From Hymenobacter sp. J193 (GTDB taxonomy: Bacteria; Bacteroidota; Bacteroidia; Cytophagales; Hymenobacteraceae): a stretch of 64,000 bases of DNA. Numbering within the stretch: position 1 is the first letter of the stretch; the number at the start of each line of letters is the position of its first letter. The stretch covers positions 1 through 64,000 of the forward strand of contig NZ_JAJONE010000003.1 of NCBI RefSeq assembly GCF_024700075.1. The letters are read 5' to 3'. The notes under the pieces were generated by a model. The model saw nothing but the letters and a program-made list of their open reading frames with translations, searched no databases and had not been told where the DNA came from. A program made the position numbers and the translations under genes. Below, piece after piece: positions 1-9,334 of the stretch.

Positions 1-2070
1 CTCCTCGGCCCTGTACGGGCCAACGCCTTCAACGGCGTGGTGCTGACCACCCTCGAAAGATCGTTCCAGCACCTGGGTTCAGCGTAAGCCTGCAAAGGGG
101 GCACGCGCAGCTACCTGGACGGGCAGCTGCGCTACGCCCGCGCCTAAGCCAGCGCTGGGCCCTCGCTGACGGGCAGCTACGCCACGGGCCAGGAGGGATT
201 GCCGCCACCTACGACCTGCTCACGGCGGCCTACGCGCCTGGCAACAACGCCCAGGGCTCGGGCCTGGCTACGACGCGGTGAACCGCTACGGGGACGTGGG
301 CACCACTTGCGGCCCCACGGGCGGGGCGCTCAACGGCAAGACTGTGTATCATGCCCGGCTGGACCGAATGCGAAATCATCGACGGCGATGACAAGGCCAT
401 GCTTTACCGCATAGTCCCTTCCCCTTCATTTTTGGTGACGGACAAGGTGAAAGCAATGGTGGAGTTCAAGCGGGGCCCAGGGCACGACGGCTTACCAGTT
501 TACCAACCGCTACTGTCTATCCAACTTTGCAACAAATCAATTCCGGGCGGAGCTGAAAAGTGACCGCTGGTTTGTGCTGGCCTACCAGACCCAGGATTTC
601 GGCAAGAACTCCTATGATTTGCCCTTCACCGGCAGCTTCATCCAAACCCAGAAGGACCCTCGCAGCGAAGCTGGGCTGAGCTACGCCCAGCAGTACTTCG
701 GGGCCTATGCCCTGGCCTACAACACGCTTTTGGCCAACTCCGGCCAACGCCGGCAACACGGCCGGGGCCGAGCAGGCCGCCCGCGCGCAGGCCGCCCCCT
801 TCCAGCTTACGGCCGGCTCCCCGAGTTTAATGAGGCCCGCCTGCGGGTAGTGAATGACGCAACGCCTGGCGTGGGCTCCCGCATCAACCCCAGCTCACTG
901 CTCAACGATGTATCGGGGCAGTACGATTATCAATCAAAGCTGGTGAACGCGGTTGTCGGCGGTGCCTCCCGCCAGTACCGGCTGGGTTCTGATGGCATGC
1001 TCTTCTCTGATCAGGACGGCAAGCGCATCATCAACGATGAGTTTGGAGCATACCTCCAACTTTCGAAAGAGCTGCTGCAGAACCGCCTGAAACTCACGGC
1101 TGCCGGGCGGGTCGATGACAGCAAAAACTTTAGGCCGGTGTTTTCGCCCTCGGGGCTCGGCTGTGTTTGCCTTCGACAAGGCGAAGACGCACAACCCTGC
1201 GGGCCAGTTATAACCCAGGCCTACCGGACTCCAACCCAGCAAGGCCAGTACCTGAGCCTGGATCTTTCCCGGTTTTGCTGCTGGGCAACATCAGCAATGG
1301 CTTCCAGGGCTATAGCACCGCCGTTGCCGGCTCCCTTGGCTCTATACTGAGCAATCCTGCTACGGCCCAGGAAACGCTGGACACCTACGCCTTGAATGCT
1401 GACCGGCTCAAACCGGAGCTGTGGCCACGTGGGAAATCGGCTACAAGGGGCTGGTCGTGCCAAATGTCGTGCTTGATCTGAACTATTACCGGTCGAGCTA
1501 TCAGGACTTCATTGGCCAAGTGCGCTTGATTTCCAATATAGACGGGAGCCGTCCGACGCCGGCGCAGCTGGCGGCGGCGGCCACCGGGGCGCGGCCGCTG
1601 CAGACCGGCCCGACGCGCGTGATCCAGGTGCAGGCCAACGCGGCCCAGCAGGTGCACGCCTCCGGCAGCATGGCCTCGCTGACTTACACGCCCCGCAAGC
1701 AGCTGAACCTGACGGGCAACTACACGCTCAGTTTGCTGGAGCGCAAGCGCCTGCCTGAGCGCTTCCAAGCGTACCACAACACGCCCCGGCACAAGTTCAA
1801 CCTGGGCGCTTACGGGGAAGTAGGCAAGGCCTTCAACTACTCGCTCAACTACCGCTGGGCCGAAGGCCATTTATTTGAGTCGCCGTTTGCTGCCGGTGAG
1901 CTGAAGGCCTACTCCTCCCTCGATGCGCAGGTTGGTTACCACCTGAGCAAGTATCATACGACGGTCCAGGCCGGGGGCTTAACCTGGCCAACACGACCAA
2001 CATACAGGTCTACGGCGGCCCTCAGATTAGCCGGTTAGCCTATCTGGGCCTAACCGTTGAGCTGAAATAA
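1..2070 (+). pseudogene. TonB-dependent receptor, multiply frameshifted remnant (5' truncated by window edge)
   Basis: The family imports large substrates across the outer membrane using TonB energy. Translation of the first 150 bases in mixed frames gives a plug-domain signature (ALYGPNAFNGVVLTT..., then GGTRSYLDGQLRYA). Later segments in successive frames give beta-barrel-like sequence: about 574-1150 (YDYQSKLVNAVVGG, then the LQLSKELLQNRLKLTAAGRVD type), then 1421-2038 (a WEIGYKGLV... strand and LNLTGNYTLS). The final strand and stop lie in yet another frame, ending LGLTVELK at 2070. At least four frame changes are needed, more than in any neighbour, so true decay is likely, although some breaks could be indel errors. 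The substrate cannot be inferred. The 5' end lies outside the window. Confidence 0.8.
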
Positions 2071-2079
2071 CTTCTAGCC

Positions 2080-2119
2080 GGTACTGGCCCGGCGGGTACC
2101 CACTCGCCGGGCCAGTACC
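2080..2119 (+). terminator. Rho-independent-like hairpin after the receptor remnant
   Basis: A 15-bp perfect stem (2080-2094 with 2105-2119) around a 10-nt loop begins 9 bases after the receptor stop codon. There is no strong T-run, so termination is plausible but not certain. Confidence 0.55.
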
Positions 2120-2134
2120 ATTATACCCTCGACC

Positions 2135-2812
2135 ATGAAACACTTGCGCATTTGGTTAGCCATCCTAGCAGGTATGGCAACTGCAACGGCTCAGGGGCAA
2201 TCGCTACCGTTGGAACAATTGCATAAGCTCAGCACGCTTCCACAGGGCTTGCCACTGGCAAAAATGACCACCGTGCTGCTGCCGGTTGGTTGGACCTACC
2301 AAGGCCACGTGGATATGTCTCCCGAAGTTTTCTGGACAACCGAGCTAATGGCTACGGATAGTCTGGATGGTGATACGCCTGAATTCTGGCTTAGCCTCCG
2401 GCCAATGCCGGGCAATCTAACGGACGTGCTATTCAAAACTCAGCTGGCGCGCAACTTCGAGCCACTGCGGCGGGAACTGAAGCGGATGAAAATTGGAGCC
2501 TACACCCGTTTACTGCCTGAGGGTAAGGGTGAGCGATATGAAACAGCTATCTACAGCCTAACGCTCTACAGTGGCAAGAAGGGGGCATATCGCTACATCG
2601 CCGTTCTGCACCCGATTCCGGCGCCGACCCCCATCGCACCAACTGCGCCGGCAGCCGTCGTGGAGCCTACGCCCGTGCTGCCCAGCTCGACGGTCGTTTC
2701 CACTACAACCCCTGAGTGTTATTTACCCTGCCCTCCAGATGTTACCCTATCATCTCGGTTCCTTACTCGCCCGTCTCTGGCTTGCCGGCGTTGGGCTGGA
2801 ATGCCCTACTGA
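2135..2812 (+). CDS. Hypothetical exported protein
   Basis: The 225-residue product starts with a clear signal peptide (MKHLRIWLAILAGMATATAQG) and is probably exported. The middle holds a mixed hydrophobic/charged region without a family motif I recognise. It is followed by a Pro/Ala/Thr-rich stretch (about residues 160-195), typical of linkers. The last 25 residues look unnatural and overlap the next remnant, so the true C-terminus may be altered by a frameshift near 2720-2810. It sits between a terminator-like hairpin and the M20 peptidase gene. Function unknown. Confidence 0.6.
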   Translation: MKHLRIWLAILAGMATATAQGQSLPLEQLHKLSTLPQGLPLAKMTTVLLPVGWTYQGHVDMSPEVFWTTELMATDSLDGDTPEFWLSLRPMPGNLTDVLFKTQLARNFEPLRRELKRMKIGAYTRLLPEGKGERYETAIYSLTLYSGKKGAYRYIAVLHPIPAPTPIAPTAPAAVVEPTPVLPSSTVVSTTTPECYLPCPPDVTLSSRFLTRPSLACRRWAGMPY

Positions 2813-3159
2813 AGCAGCAGTGCCGCCCCGGCCGGCCTCTATCCCAGCGCTGAGCGGCCGGCTCGTCGATGGCTGACTGGTTCTGTAACCGACGAAATGA
2901 CAAACCCGCTTTCCGGCGTCTCCGTGCCTTGCGGGGGCTGTTTCCCCAGGAACGCATTACGGATTCCCTGGGCAGATTTTGCCTGCCGGTACCGGCCACT
3001 GGCAATGGCGCCGTGGTTGTTGTCTTCGAAGGCTACTACGCCCAGCAGCTGCTGATCGGCCAAGGAGAGACCCTACATATTGTGCTTCAGCCGATACCCG
3101 GTTTCCGGCGCCGCTTCAACCGCGGGGCCGTCAGCAGCACCCTACGCCGCTTCATGTAA
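2739..3159 (+). pseudogene. Carboxypeptidase-regulatory-like (beta-sandwich) protein, frameshifted
   Basis: Reading across frames gives MLPYHLGSLLARLW..., then LTGSVTDEMTNPLSGVSVP (frame of base 2869 minus 1), then ITDSLGRFCLPVPATG and VVVVFEGYYAQQLLIGQGE to the stop at 3159. This is the usual pattern of a CarboxypepD_reg-like domain (G-x-V-x-D...PLxGVxV...TDSxGRFxLxVP), found on Bacteroidota surface proteins. At least two frame changes are needed, at about 2870 and 2950. It ends 9 bases before the M20 gene, so the two may be co-transcribed. It could be a separate small protein or the tail of the upstream gene. Confidence 0.5.
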
Positions 3160-3168
3160 CTTGCGCCC

Positions 3169-4620
3169 ATGCTTCGCTCTATTCTTCTTGTCCTTTTGGT
3201 AGCCACGGCCCTACTCGGGGCCGTGGTCCTGTTTAGAACCCTTCGGTTTACGCCAATTTCCCCGCCGGCACCAGTGAAAAACCCGGTCGTGGCCAAGCTG
3301 CCGGCCGCCGCCGTTGAGCACCTGCAGGCAGCCGTGCGGCTCCGCACGGAATCCTATCGTTCGGGCAACGTGGCGGATACGTCCCAGTTTTTGGGCTTTC
3401 ACCGATTGCTGCAGCGCACGTACCCGCTACTGCATCGGACACTGCGCCGCCAGGTTGTCGGCGGTTATTCGCTTTGCTATGAGTGGGCCGGCCAGGAGCC
3501 TTCCGCCGCGCCAGTTATTGTGCTGGCGCACTATGATGTGGTCCCGGTAGATACGGCCACGCTGCCCCGCTGGAAATACCCGCCGTTTGGGGCCGTACAG
3601 GCTCATGATACCATCTGGGGGCGTGGCACAACGGATAACAAGGCTAATGCGGTGGCGCTGCTGGAAGCCGTAGAAAGTGCCCTTCTGCGTGGCCAGCAGC
3701 CCCGGCGCACCGTTTTTCTGGTGCTGGGCCACGATGAGGAAGTTGGCGGTATGCACGGCGCGCGCCAGGTAGCGCAGCTGCTGCAGCGGCGGGGCATCCG
3801 CCCGGCCTTCGTACTGGATGAAGGCGGCTACATCACGCGCAGAAAGGTTCCGGGCATGGTTGGTCGCCCGGTTGCGTTGATTGGCACTGCCGAGAAAGGC
3901 TATCTCTCCCTGCAGCTGAGCGCCAGCCTTGCCGGTGGGCATGCGGCCATGCCGGAAAAAGAGTCGGCTGTCGGGTTGGTAGCCGGGGCCGTGGCCTCGC
4001 TCCAGCAGCAGGAGTTTGCCGCCCAGCTGACCCCGGCCATGCAGGACTTTGCCACCCACGTCGGGCCTCACCTGCCCTTCGGCCAACGGGTAGCCTTTGC
4101 CAATCAATGGCTGTTGCGGCCGCTTATTCTGCGCGCCTACCGTGCAACGGCTGCCGGCGCAGCAGCGGTCCGCACGACGATTGCGCCCACTGTTCTCCAG
4201 GCGGGTATGAAGGATAACGTCATCCCGGCTTCGGCCTCAGCCATAGTGAATTTACGGTTACTGCCAACCACTACGGCCGCCGGCACGCTGGCGCAGGTGC
4301 GGGCCTGGTTGCCGGATCAGCGCGTTCAGGTCCGGCCCGTGGGCCCGGTCTCGGAACCGACGGCGGCGGCTTCGACGGAAACGCTGGGCTACCGCCTCAT
4401 TGACCAGCAGCTGCACCAACTGGTGCCGGGAGTGGTTACCACGCCCTTTCTGTTCGTTGCCCAGTCCGATGCCCGGCACTTTCAGCCCCTTACGACGGAT
4501 ATATACCGCTTTTCCCCCACTACTGACCCTCAGGGGATGCACGGTGAAAACGAATGCGTCTCCGTTGCCAGCTTCACGCAGACGTATTGTTATTTCGCCG
4601 GCATTCTGCGGGCGTTATAA
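3169..4620 (+). CDS. M20-family metallopeptidase (carboxypeptidase S-like)
   Basis: This 483-residue zinc exopeptidase is predicted to release C-terminal residues from peptides. An N-terminal hydrophobic segment (residues 3-22) suggests membrane anchoring with the active site outside the cytoplasm. The M20 signature is complete: H121-x-D123 in VLAHYDVVP, bridging D156 in GRGTTDNKA, the E190-E191 pair in GHDEEVGG, D217 in VLDEGG, and the C-terminal His of MHGENE (about residue 458). Length fits the carboxypeptidase S subgroup (about 480-500). The reading frame is intact and followed by a strong terminator. The start ATG at 3169 lies 9 bases after the preceding remnant. Confidence 0.92.
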   Translation: MLRSILLVLLVATALLGAVVLFRTLRFTPISPPAPVKNPVVAKLPAAAVEHLQAAVRLRTESYRSGNVADTSQFLGFHRLLQRTYPLLHRTLRRQVVGGYSLCYEWAGQEPSAAPVIVLAHYDVVPVDTATLPRWKYPPFGAVQAHDTIWGRGTTDNKANAVALLEAVESALLRGQQPRRTVFLVLGHDEEVGGMHGARQVAQLLQRRGIRPAFVLDEGGYITRRKVPGMVGRPVALIGTAEKGYLSLQLSASLAGGHAAMPEKESAVGLVAGAVASLQQQEFAAQLTPAMQDFATHVGPHLPFGQRVAFANQWLLRPLILRAYRATAAGAAAVRTTIAPTVLQAGMKDNVIPASASAIVNLRLLPTTTAAGTLAQVRAWLPDQRVQVRPVGPVSEPTAAASTETLGYRLIDQQLHQLVPGVVTTPFLFVAQSDARHFQPLTTDIYRFSPTTDPQGMHGENECVSVASFTQTYCYFAGILRAL

Positions 4621-4636
4621 TAGTCGGCACGAGGAC

Positions 4637-4669
4637 AAAAAGGGAAGCCTGGAGCAGGCTTCCCTTTTT
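4637..4669 (+). terminator. Rho-independent terminator of the M20 gene
   Basis: A 14-bp stem with a 5-nt loop (left arm 4637-4650, right arm 4656-4669) ends in a T-run, 17 bases after the stop codon. The A-run on the left makes it potentially bidirectional, serving the convergent gene at 4705-5250 as well. Confidence 0.9.
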
Positions 4670-4704
4670 CTTGCAAAGTGCAAGATGGCAGGCCTCATCA
4701 AAAG

Positions 4705-5250
4705 CTACCTTATTATAATTTTTTCATCTTTAAGACGTTTGACAAGCGAAGCACATATTTCTATTGACGGCTTGGTAATGGGTTGTGAGTTATTGTCTCT
4801 GTACTGAGCTATAACGATGGCTAAATGTCCTGCATGATATGCGAAATCACATAAGTTGAAATCTTCACTTGAATCATTAGTTCTATGCTGATAACAAAAA
4901 CTATGCACTCTTTCATGCACTATAGTGCCTGCAACATAAGTAGGGGTGCGAGAGGTCCTGTCTAAATTGTCAACATTGAAGTTGATTTTTTCTGAACAAG
5001 CTACTGTGCTTCCTGTGACATCGTCGTCAGTATAGCCGTCTTTAGCAACAAACTGCTTTACCGTCGGCAAGCCGCGCGACCGAAACTCAGAAAGGAAGAA
5101 GGTAACAGGATCTTTATGATGTTGTTCAGGAACCTCCTCTAACCGATCATGATCCCATTCATAGACTCCAGCAGTTGATTGAGCAATGAGAATCCTCCTA
5201 AATAGAGAGTCATTAATAGAATTTTCAGCAATAGCCAATGCCGAAGTCAA
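4705..5250 (-). CDS. Putative HExxH zinc-protease-like protein (N-terminus in another frame)
   Basis: The 181-residue product contains GTIVHERVHSFCYQH (about residues 109-123), matching the HExxH zinc-binding motif, and a second His-rich helix (FAYHAGHL) that could supply a third ligand. I do not recognise the family. The frame opens at a TTG and continues upstream as ...SAPLKFTDKQLTK with no good start. A lipoprotein leader lies just upstream in the +1 frame, so the mature protein is probably a 237-residue lipoprotein interrupted by one extra base. Peptidase activity is inferred from the motif only. The gene is AT-richer than its neighbours, hinting at separate acquisition. Confidence 0.6.
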   Translation of the reverse strand: MTSALAIAENSINDSLFRRILIAQSTAGVYEWDHDRLEEVPEQHHKDPVTFFLSEFRSRGLPTVKQFVAKDGYTDDDVTGSTVACSEKINFNVDNLDRTSRTPTYVAGTIVHERVHSFCYQHRTNDSSEDFNLCDFAYHAGHLAIVIAQYRDNNSQPITKPSIEICASLVKRLKDEKIIIR

Positions 5251-5266
5251 TTTCGTAAGCTGCTTA

Positions 5267-5419
5267 TCAGTAAATTTTAAAGGAGCGCTTTTGTTTTCCC
5301 TCTATAGGGTGGAGGGTATCGTATACTTTATCGTTCTGATTACAGCTCATCAAACTAGCTGAAATCAATACCAGTTGAAGACAAGTTAAGGTTAAGTAAC
5401 CGAGAGAATTGGTCTTCAT
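5267..5419 (-). other. Out-of-frame lipoprotein signal peptide for the 4705-5250 gene
   Basis: Fifty codons from an ATG at 5419 encode MKTNSLGYLTL...LISASLMSCNQ. This is a typical lipoprotein leader with the acceptor Cys at residue 26, ending at a TGA at 5267. Deleting one A from the AAAA run about 25-30 bases before that stop joins it to the downstream frame and gives exactly 238 codons. Confidence 0.6.
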
Positions 5420-5580
5420 GGGTTCCAAGTCAGTTTTATAAAATTAGCCAAAACAGGTTGGCAGTATGAGTATAGCAACAATAATCGGCATATCATAATA
5501 TTTTAATAGATAATACACAAAGTATTAATTCTACTTTTTAATCGGGTAAGAAAAGTAGCCCCTATTTTGTCCCTGTCCGG

Positions 5581-5932
5581 TCAATTCCGTTCGGATGGCG
5601 CGTAATGCCCGGGCCCAAAAGTGGAGTCCAGGACGGTATGCATCATCAGCTCCGCCAGCACTTTTTCGGGTGCCTCCGCCAGCCAGTCTGCCAACCGAAA
5701 TACCTCCGCCAAACTCAGCCCTGCTGGATCTTTGCGCCGCTTCAGATAGGTGCGAAACGTCATGCCCAATCGATCCGTGATAGTGCGTACCGGTGCTTTT
5801 TTTGGAATCTACCATTTCAGCAAACGTGCGGGCATTCGGCGCAATGGGCACGGCCTGGCCTGGGAACTCTACTGAAGGTTTAGGCATGAAAAACGGCTTG
5901 TTCAGGTTGTGAAGCGGCAAGAATGAAGACAT
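5581..5932 (-). pseudogene. Small hypothetical protein, frameshifted at an A7 run
   Basis: From an ATG at 5932 the first frame reads MSSFLPLHNLNK... to ARTFAEMVDSKK, and then loses sense. Removing one base from the seven-A run (T7 at 5797-5803 on the plus strand) lets it continue as APVRTITDRLGMTFRTYLKRRKD...LAEVFRLADWLAEAP to the stop at 5581, giving 116 residues. The second half resembles a small helical, possibly helix-turn-helix protein, but I cannot assign a family. The break is equally compatible with a homopolymer sequencing error or slippage at the run. An alternative start is the ATG at 5887. Confidence 0.5.
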
Positions 5933-5968
5933 TGGGCAACGCCCAAATGTAGAAAGACCCATCTAAAG

Positions 5969-5998
5969 CAAAAAACCCCGGCCGTCAGGCCAGGGTTT
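5969..5998 (-). terminator. Rho-independent terminator of the 6021-6413 gene
   Basis: On the minus strand a stem of about 10 bp (5988-5998 with 5973-5983, one mismatch) is followed by a T-run complementary to A's at 5971-5975. It lies 23 bases after the stop codon. Confidence 0.8.
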
Positions 5999-6020
5999 GC
6001 AAATGGGCTGTTGCCGAGCG

Positions 6021-6413
6021 TTAGCCATCGTCTTCGTCGTCGTCAGCCCGAGCGCTTCGTAGTTCCGGCGGCCCCGTAAAGGCATAAGGCGCCAATTGGA
6101 TGCCACTCGTTGCTACATAGCCGCGGCAGTTACCATCCGTGCCTAGCTCTTCCGCTACCGAAACCCGGTAGCCGTAGGTGCGGAACATGCGCTGAAACAA
6201 GCGAAGCCGCTGGACGGTAAAGGCCGTTCGGCTCATACCAAAGGCCCCTTTCGGACCTTTCAGCAGGGCTCGGACTACTGCCTGAGGCAGACGCACGTGC
6301 CGGCTGATGGCCGAAACATTCCAGGGTCGTTTAGGGTCGTCATTGCGTTCAAACCAAGTCTGGAGGTGCTGCCAGCCTTGGGGTTCGTCGTAGATAGTGC
6401 GTGCGGTCGGCAT
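6021..6413 (-). CDS. Hypothetical protein, possibly DNA-binding
   Basis: The ATG at 6413 gives 130 residues beginning MPTARTIYDEPQGWQHLQTWFERND. An in-frame GTG at 6434, with a purine-rich stretch upstream, would add seven residues. A segment around residues 32-55 (WNVSAISRHVRLPQAVVRALLKGPKG) has helix-turn-helix-like character, and the C-terminus is strongly acidic (ADDDEDDG). The family is not recognised. A good terminator follows. Its neighbour to the left also seems to carry a small helical domain, so the two may be paired regulators, but that is inference only. Confidence 0.6.
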   Translation of the reverse strand: MPTARTIYDEPQGWQHLQTWFERNDDPKRPWNVSAISRHVRLPQAVVRALLKGPKGAFGMSRTAFTVQRLRLFQRMFRTYGYRVSVAEELGTDGNCRGYVATSGIQLAPYAFTGPPELRSARADDDEDDG

Positions 6414-6694
6414 GAGTGGAAGCAGGAAAGGCACCTGTCCTTTTATGGTGAAAAAGCAATATTGCCATTACTGCTAATCGCAAACAATGGCGGGCGAAAT
6501 ATGCCGAAATAAATCTAAATGTTCTCCATTTTAATACTTTACTTCTTGCAGATATTCTTGCGTTCAACCTAAAGTCGGGTCTTTTCAGATGACACCACAC
6601 CCTGACAATGGTTTTGCCAACGAATGCCTGTTGACAGAATTATCGCTTAACGTAATTGGACGTATCGGACATGAGGTCTACTACCGCAGGGTAC

Positions 6695-7261
6695 TTACAA
6701 AAAGTCGCGGGCGATGACATAGTTCTGCCCTATGAACAACGCTTTGAAAGGGGGAGCAATCCTCAACGGTTCCGGTACGAAGTATCGTGATTGTAGCAGT
6801 TCCTGCCATTCCCTGTAGGATGCTTCCACCTCAAATAACCAACAGAGTGCTTGAAGCTCATGGGTCACTTCGGTGGGGAGGTAGAACGTGTGCTGGTGGC
6901 CTTGCTGTAAGTATTCGCCTAACCACTGCTGGTTGCGTTGTACCCCACTCCACAGAGGAAGGAACGCCTGCCACTCCACCGCTAGGGTCACAAAGCGCTT
7001 GTAAAAGGCTGCTAGAAAACCGACAGGCAACCCTTTAGGTGCCCGAACGGTCAGGGCCGCGAGGGGACCATTGTAATAGGTTAGAGCGGGGTGCTCGCCG
7101 TGATAGCTTACCGGTCCGCCAGTACCTCGCTTGAGAGTAGCGGCTACCTTGCGGTGAAAATCAATGCGGTGGACCTCTACGGCGGTAGTCAACTCTAAGT
7201 AGGTGGTTTGGCTATAGCGAACGGTGCCGGTAGGATACAGCGCACTGAATTGCTCCATCAT
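6695..7261 (-). CDS. Hypothetical protein, 188 aa
   Basis: The intact frame starts at tandem ATGs (7261, 7258). The soluble product is rich in aromatic residues (WLGEYLQQG..., LCWLFEVEASYREWQELLQ). No signal peptide, membrane segment or catalytic motif is visible and I do not recognise the family. It stands alone, with about 280 bases on its left and a decayed gene on its right. No terminator was noticed. Confidence 0.55.
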   Translation of the reverse strand: MMEQFSALYPTGTVRYSQTTYLELTTAVEVHRIDFHRKVAATLKRGTGGPVSYHGEHPALTYYNGPLAALTVRAPKGLPVGFLAAFYKRFVTLAVEWQAFLPLWSGVQRNQQWLGEYLQQGHQHTFYLPTEVTHELQALCWLFEVEASYREWQELLQSRYFVPEPLRIAPPFKALFIGQNYVIARDFL

Positions 7262-7331
7262 GTCGTGAAGCTACGCAAGGCCAGGAAGTGTACAAAAGCG
7301 AGAGCTACTTCTTCACTTGCGCGGAGGCGCT

Positions 7332-7604
7332 TCACGGAATCCTTTCTTGACATAATGCTAGGTATAAGGCGATTCCCAAAGAATTTATATTGGCTGCGCT
7401 GATTTGGTAGGCAGGTAGCATTGCATAAAAAGCAGGAACGGTTGAGCCAGTATGATCACCTCCATAATGTAGCTGATCTACATCAGCTTGACTTTTTACA
7501 TTGGGATTATTAGCAATCCCGCCATCAGCAGTAACGAATCAAGCTATCTCTCCTGTTGAACCTACACGTGATACAGGATTAGTGATGATTCCTATAGCAA
7601 GAGA
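7332..7604 (-). pseudogene. Decayed coding remnant of unknown family
   Basis: Minus-strand translation gives SLAIGIITNPVSRVGSTGEIA, an in-frame TGA (7539-7541), then FVTADGGIANNPNVKSQADV, DQLHYGGDHTGSTVPAFYAM and ISAANINSLGIALYLALCQE, ending at a TGA (7332-7334). The unusually coherent sequence without a start codon suggests the tail of a lost gene. The rest of the 7262-7682 gap shows nothing recognisable. Confidence 0.4.
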
Positions 7605-7682
7605 CTAATTATATCTTATAGGGTCCGTGCGAGCGCTCCCAGCAGGTTACTGCCCGGGGCGTTTGCGTGAAGGCACGAGCAC

Positions 7683-9005
7683 TTAGTCGAGGTGCTCGAT
7701 AAGGACTTTGGCGTCGTAGAAGTAGGTGGAAGCGAAGAAGTCGTTGACGGGGGTGTCAATGCTGAGGAGGATAAAACCGCCGGCGGGGTCTTTGAAGATT
7801 TTGAAGGGGTAAAAGCGGGTTTTGATTTGCCGCTTTAGGGAGTAGGGGGCTTGCAGGTTGAAGGCGTAGAGGCGGCGGTCGGTGGTACCGGCGTAGAGGG
7901 TTTGGGTGGCGGCGTCGGGGCCGTAGCAGGTGTAGATAGTGGACAGGTTCGGCAGGCTGGCCTGATGCGTAGTCGTTTTGTGATAAATGTCGCCGTAAGC
8001 CCCAGTGATGTAGTGCTGCCCATCGGGGAAAAAGGCGAAAACACGGCCATCAGAGGTGTGGAGGCGGTGGGAGCTGTTGCGCTGAGAGCCTAGGAAGTTG
8101 CCGGTTGGCGTGAAGCTATAGTAGGTGTGGGGCATGGGGTAAGTAGACATGCCCATACCCAGCACCTCGCTGCTGGAGCCGGGAACCAAGTAAAGATGCT
8201 GGTTGTGCCCATCGCGGCTGTCCTCGTAAGGCAGCTGAGCCTTGGTGGCCCGGTCGTAGACGCGCATGGTGGGACCGATGTAGCGCGTCGTACTGATGTA
8301 GAGCTGGCCATTGCTGGCCAGCACAGAACTCAGGCCGTGGGGAGTAGGAATAGTGTAAACCCGCAGCCTATCGACCTGGGTGAGGGTGGACGCGTCGTAA
8401 ATCAGGACGATGCCATCGTCGAATGGCAAATAGAGCTCCCGTCGGCCCTGGAATGTACTCAAGCTGCCATAGTTGACCCCCATGCCCACTTCGATGGTTT
8501 TGATCATCTGATGCCCATCCAGGCTGTACTGGCTAACGGTGCCTGTGGGGCCAACGAAGTACAGCATGCGGGTGGTTTCGTCGAAAAGCACATCGCGGAT
8601 ATGGGCGCGCGCAATGTGGACGTTGGGACGGTGGAAAGTAACGGTATTGCTCTCGATGGTTTGGCCTGAAGCCAGCACGCCAACGACCTGGTAGAGGACA
8701 TCGTCCGAGTAGGGGATGGTGGCGTCGAGGTAGGAAACGGTAGGTTCGACAAGGGTGGCGGGGCGCACGGCGAAGGTATCAGCGTCGGGATCGTTGAGGA
8801 TTTCCCATCGCTTGATATGGTACTCCTTCAGGTCGGGGTTATTGAGCGCCGACCAGGTGAGCACGGCGGTACTATCATTTGCTAGCTGAGGAACTTGCAG
8901 GGCAATACTGGTGGTAAGCGGTGGGGCAGGCTCTTGCTCAACGGATTCGCAGGAGGTGGTAATAAATGCAAGCAACAGGAATAAGTAAAGTAGGATTTTA
9001 GTCAT
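7683..9005 (-). CDS. Surface/periplasmic lipoprotein with FnIII-like domain and beta-propeller-like repeats
   Basis: The 440-residue protein starts with a lipoprotein leader (MTKILLYLFLLLAFITTSC, lipidated Cys at about residue 19). Residues 30-125 fit a fibronectin type III-like fold (TAVLTWSALNNPDLKEYHIKRW..., VLYQVVGVLASG). The remainder consists of repeated strand-rich blades (RMLYFVGPTGTVSQYSLDG, RELYLPFDDGIVLIYDAS, QTLYAGTTDRRLYAFNLQ) like YVTN/PQQ-type propellers. Such proteins usually bind ligands or partners at the cell surface; the partner is unknown. The reading frame is intact, unlike those of the adjacent RCC1 gene. It is probably monocistronic. Confidence 0.75.
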   Translation of the reverse strand: MTKILLYLFLLLAFITTSCESVEQEPAPPLTTSIALQVPQLANDSTAVLTWSALNNPDLKEYHIKRWEILNDPDADTFAVRPATLVEPTVSYLDATIPYSDDVLYQVVGVLASGQTIESNTVTFHRPNVHIARAHIRDVLFDETTRMLYFVGPTGTVSQYSLDGHQMIKTIEVGMGVNYGSLSTFQGRRELYLPFDDGIVLIYDASTLTQVDRLRVYTIPTPHGLSSVLASNGQLYISTTRYIGPTMRVYDRATKAQLPYEDSRDGHNQHLYLVPGSSSEVLGMGMSTYPMPHTYYSFTPTGNFLGSQRNSSHRLHTSDGRVFAFFPDGQHYITGAYGDIYHKTTTHQASLPNLSTIYTCYGPDAATQTLYAGTTDRRLYAFNLQAPYSLKRQIKTRFYPFKIFKDPAGGFILLSIDTPVNDFFASTYFYDAKVLIEHLD

Positions 9006-9215
9006 CGTTCGTGAATAGAGATGGGTGGTATTTTATGTTCGGTAGTGAGGGAAAGCGGACTGTGCTTAGGGCTGAGTTCAGAAATAGGATAGTTTAAGCA
9101 AGGTATGGTCTTTCAGACAAGTTCTGGGAAGGACCCGTTGTCAGTTTATTTGGCCCCAAGAAAGTGAGCCACCTTTATCTTCCCGGTTGGGTCGGGGTCG
9201 CTACCGGCACTAGCC

Positions 9216-9246
9216 AAAAAAGCCGCCCCACCCGGAACGGCTTTTT
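9216..9246 (-). terminator. Terminator shared by design with the duplicated RCC1 gene (left copy)
   Basis: AAAAAAGCCG pairs with CGGCTTTTT around an 11-12 nt loop. The sequence is an almost exact reverse complement of the terminator at 16641-16672, showing that the RCC1 duplication includes its terminator. The remaining gap 9006-9334 shows no other feature. Confidence 0.85.
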
Positions 9247-9334
9247 CAGTAGAAAACTAACTCTATTCGCGTTACAATGACTTTACCTTAATTTGGGTAG
9301 CTGGCCTACCCATATGGAACGGTGACGAGTAGCT

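Noticed and set aside
5797..5803. Phase-variable homopolymer switch (T7)
   Set aside because: The run is short, the same one-base errors occur in many non-variable genes here, and the gene has no known variable function.
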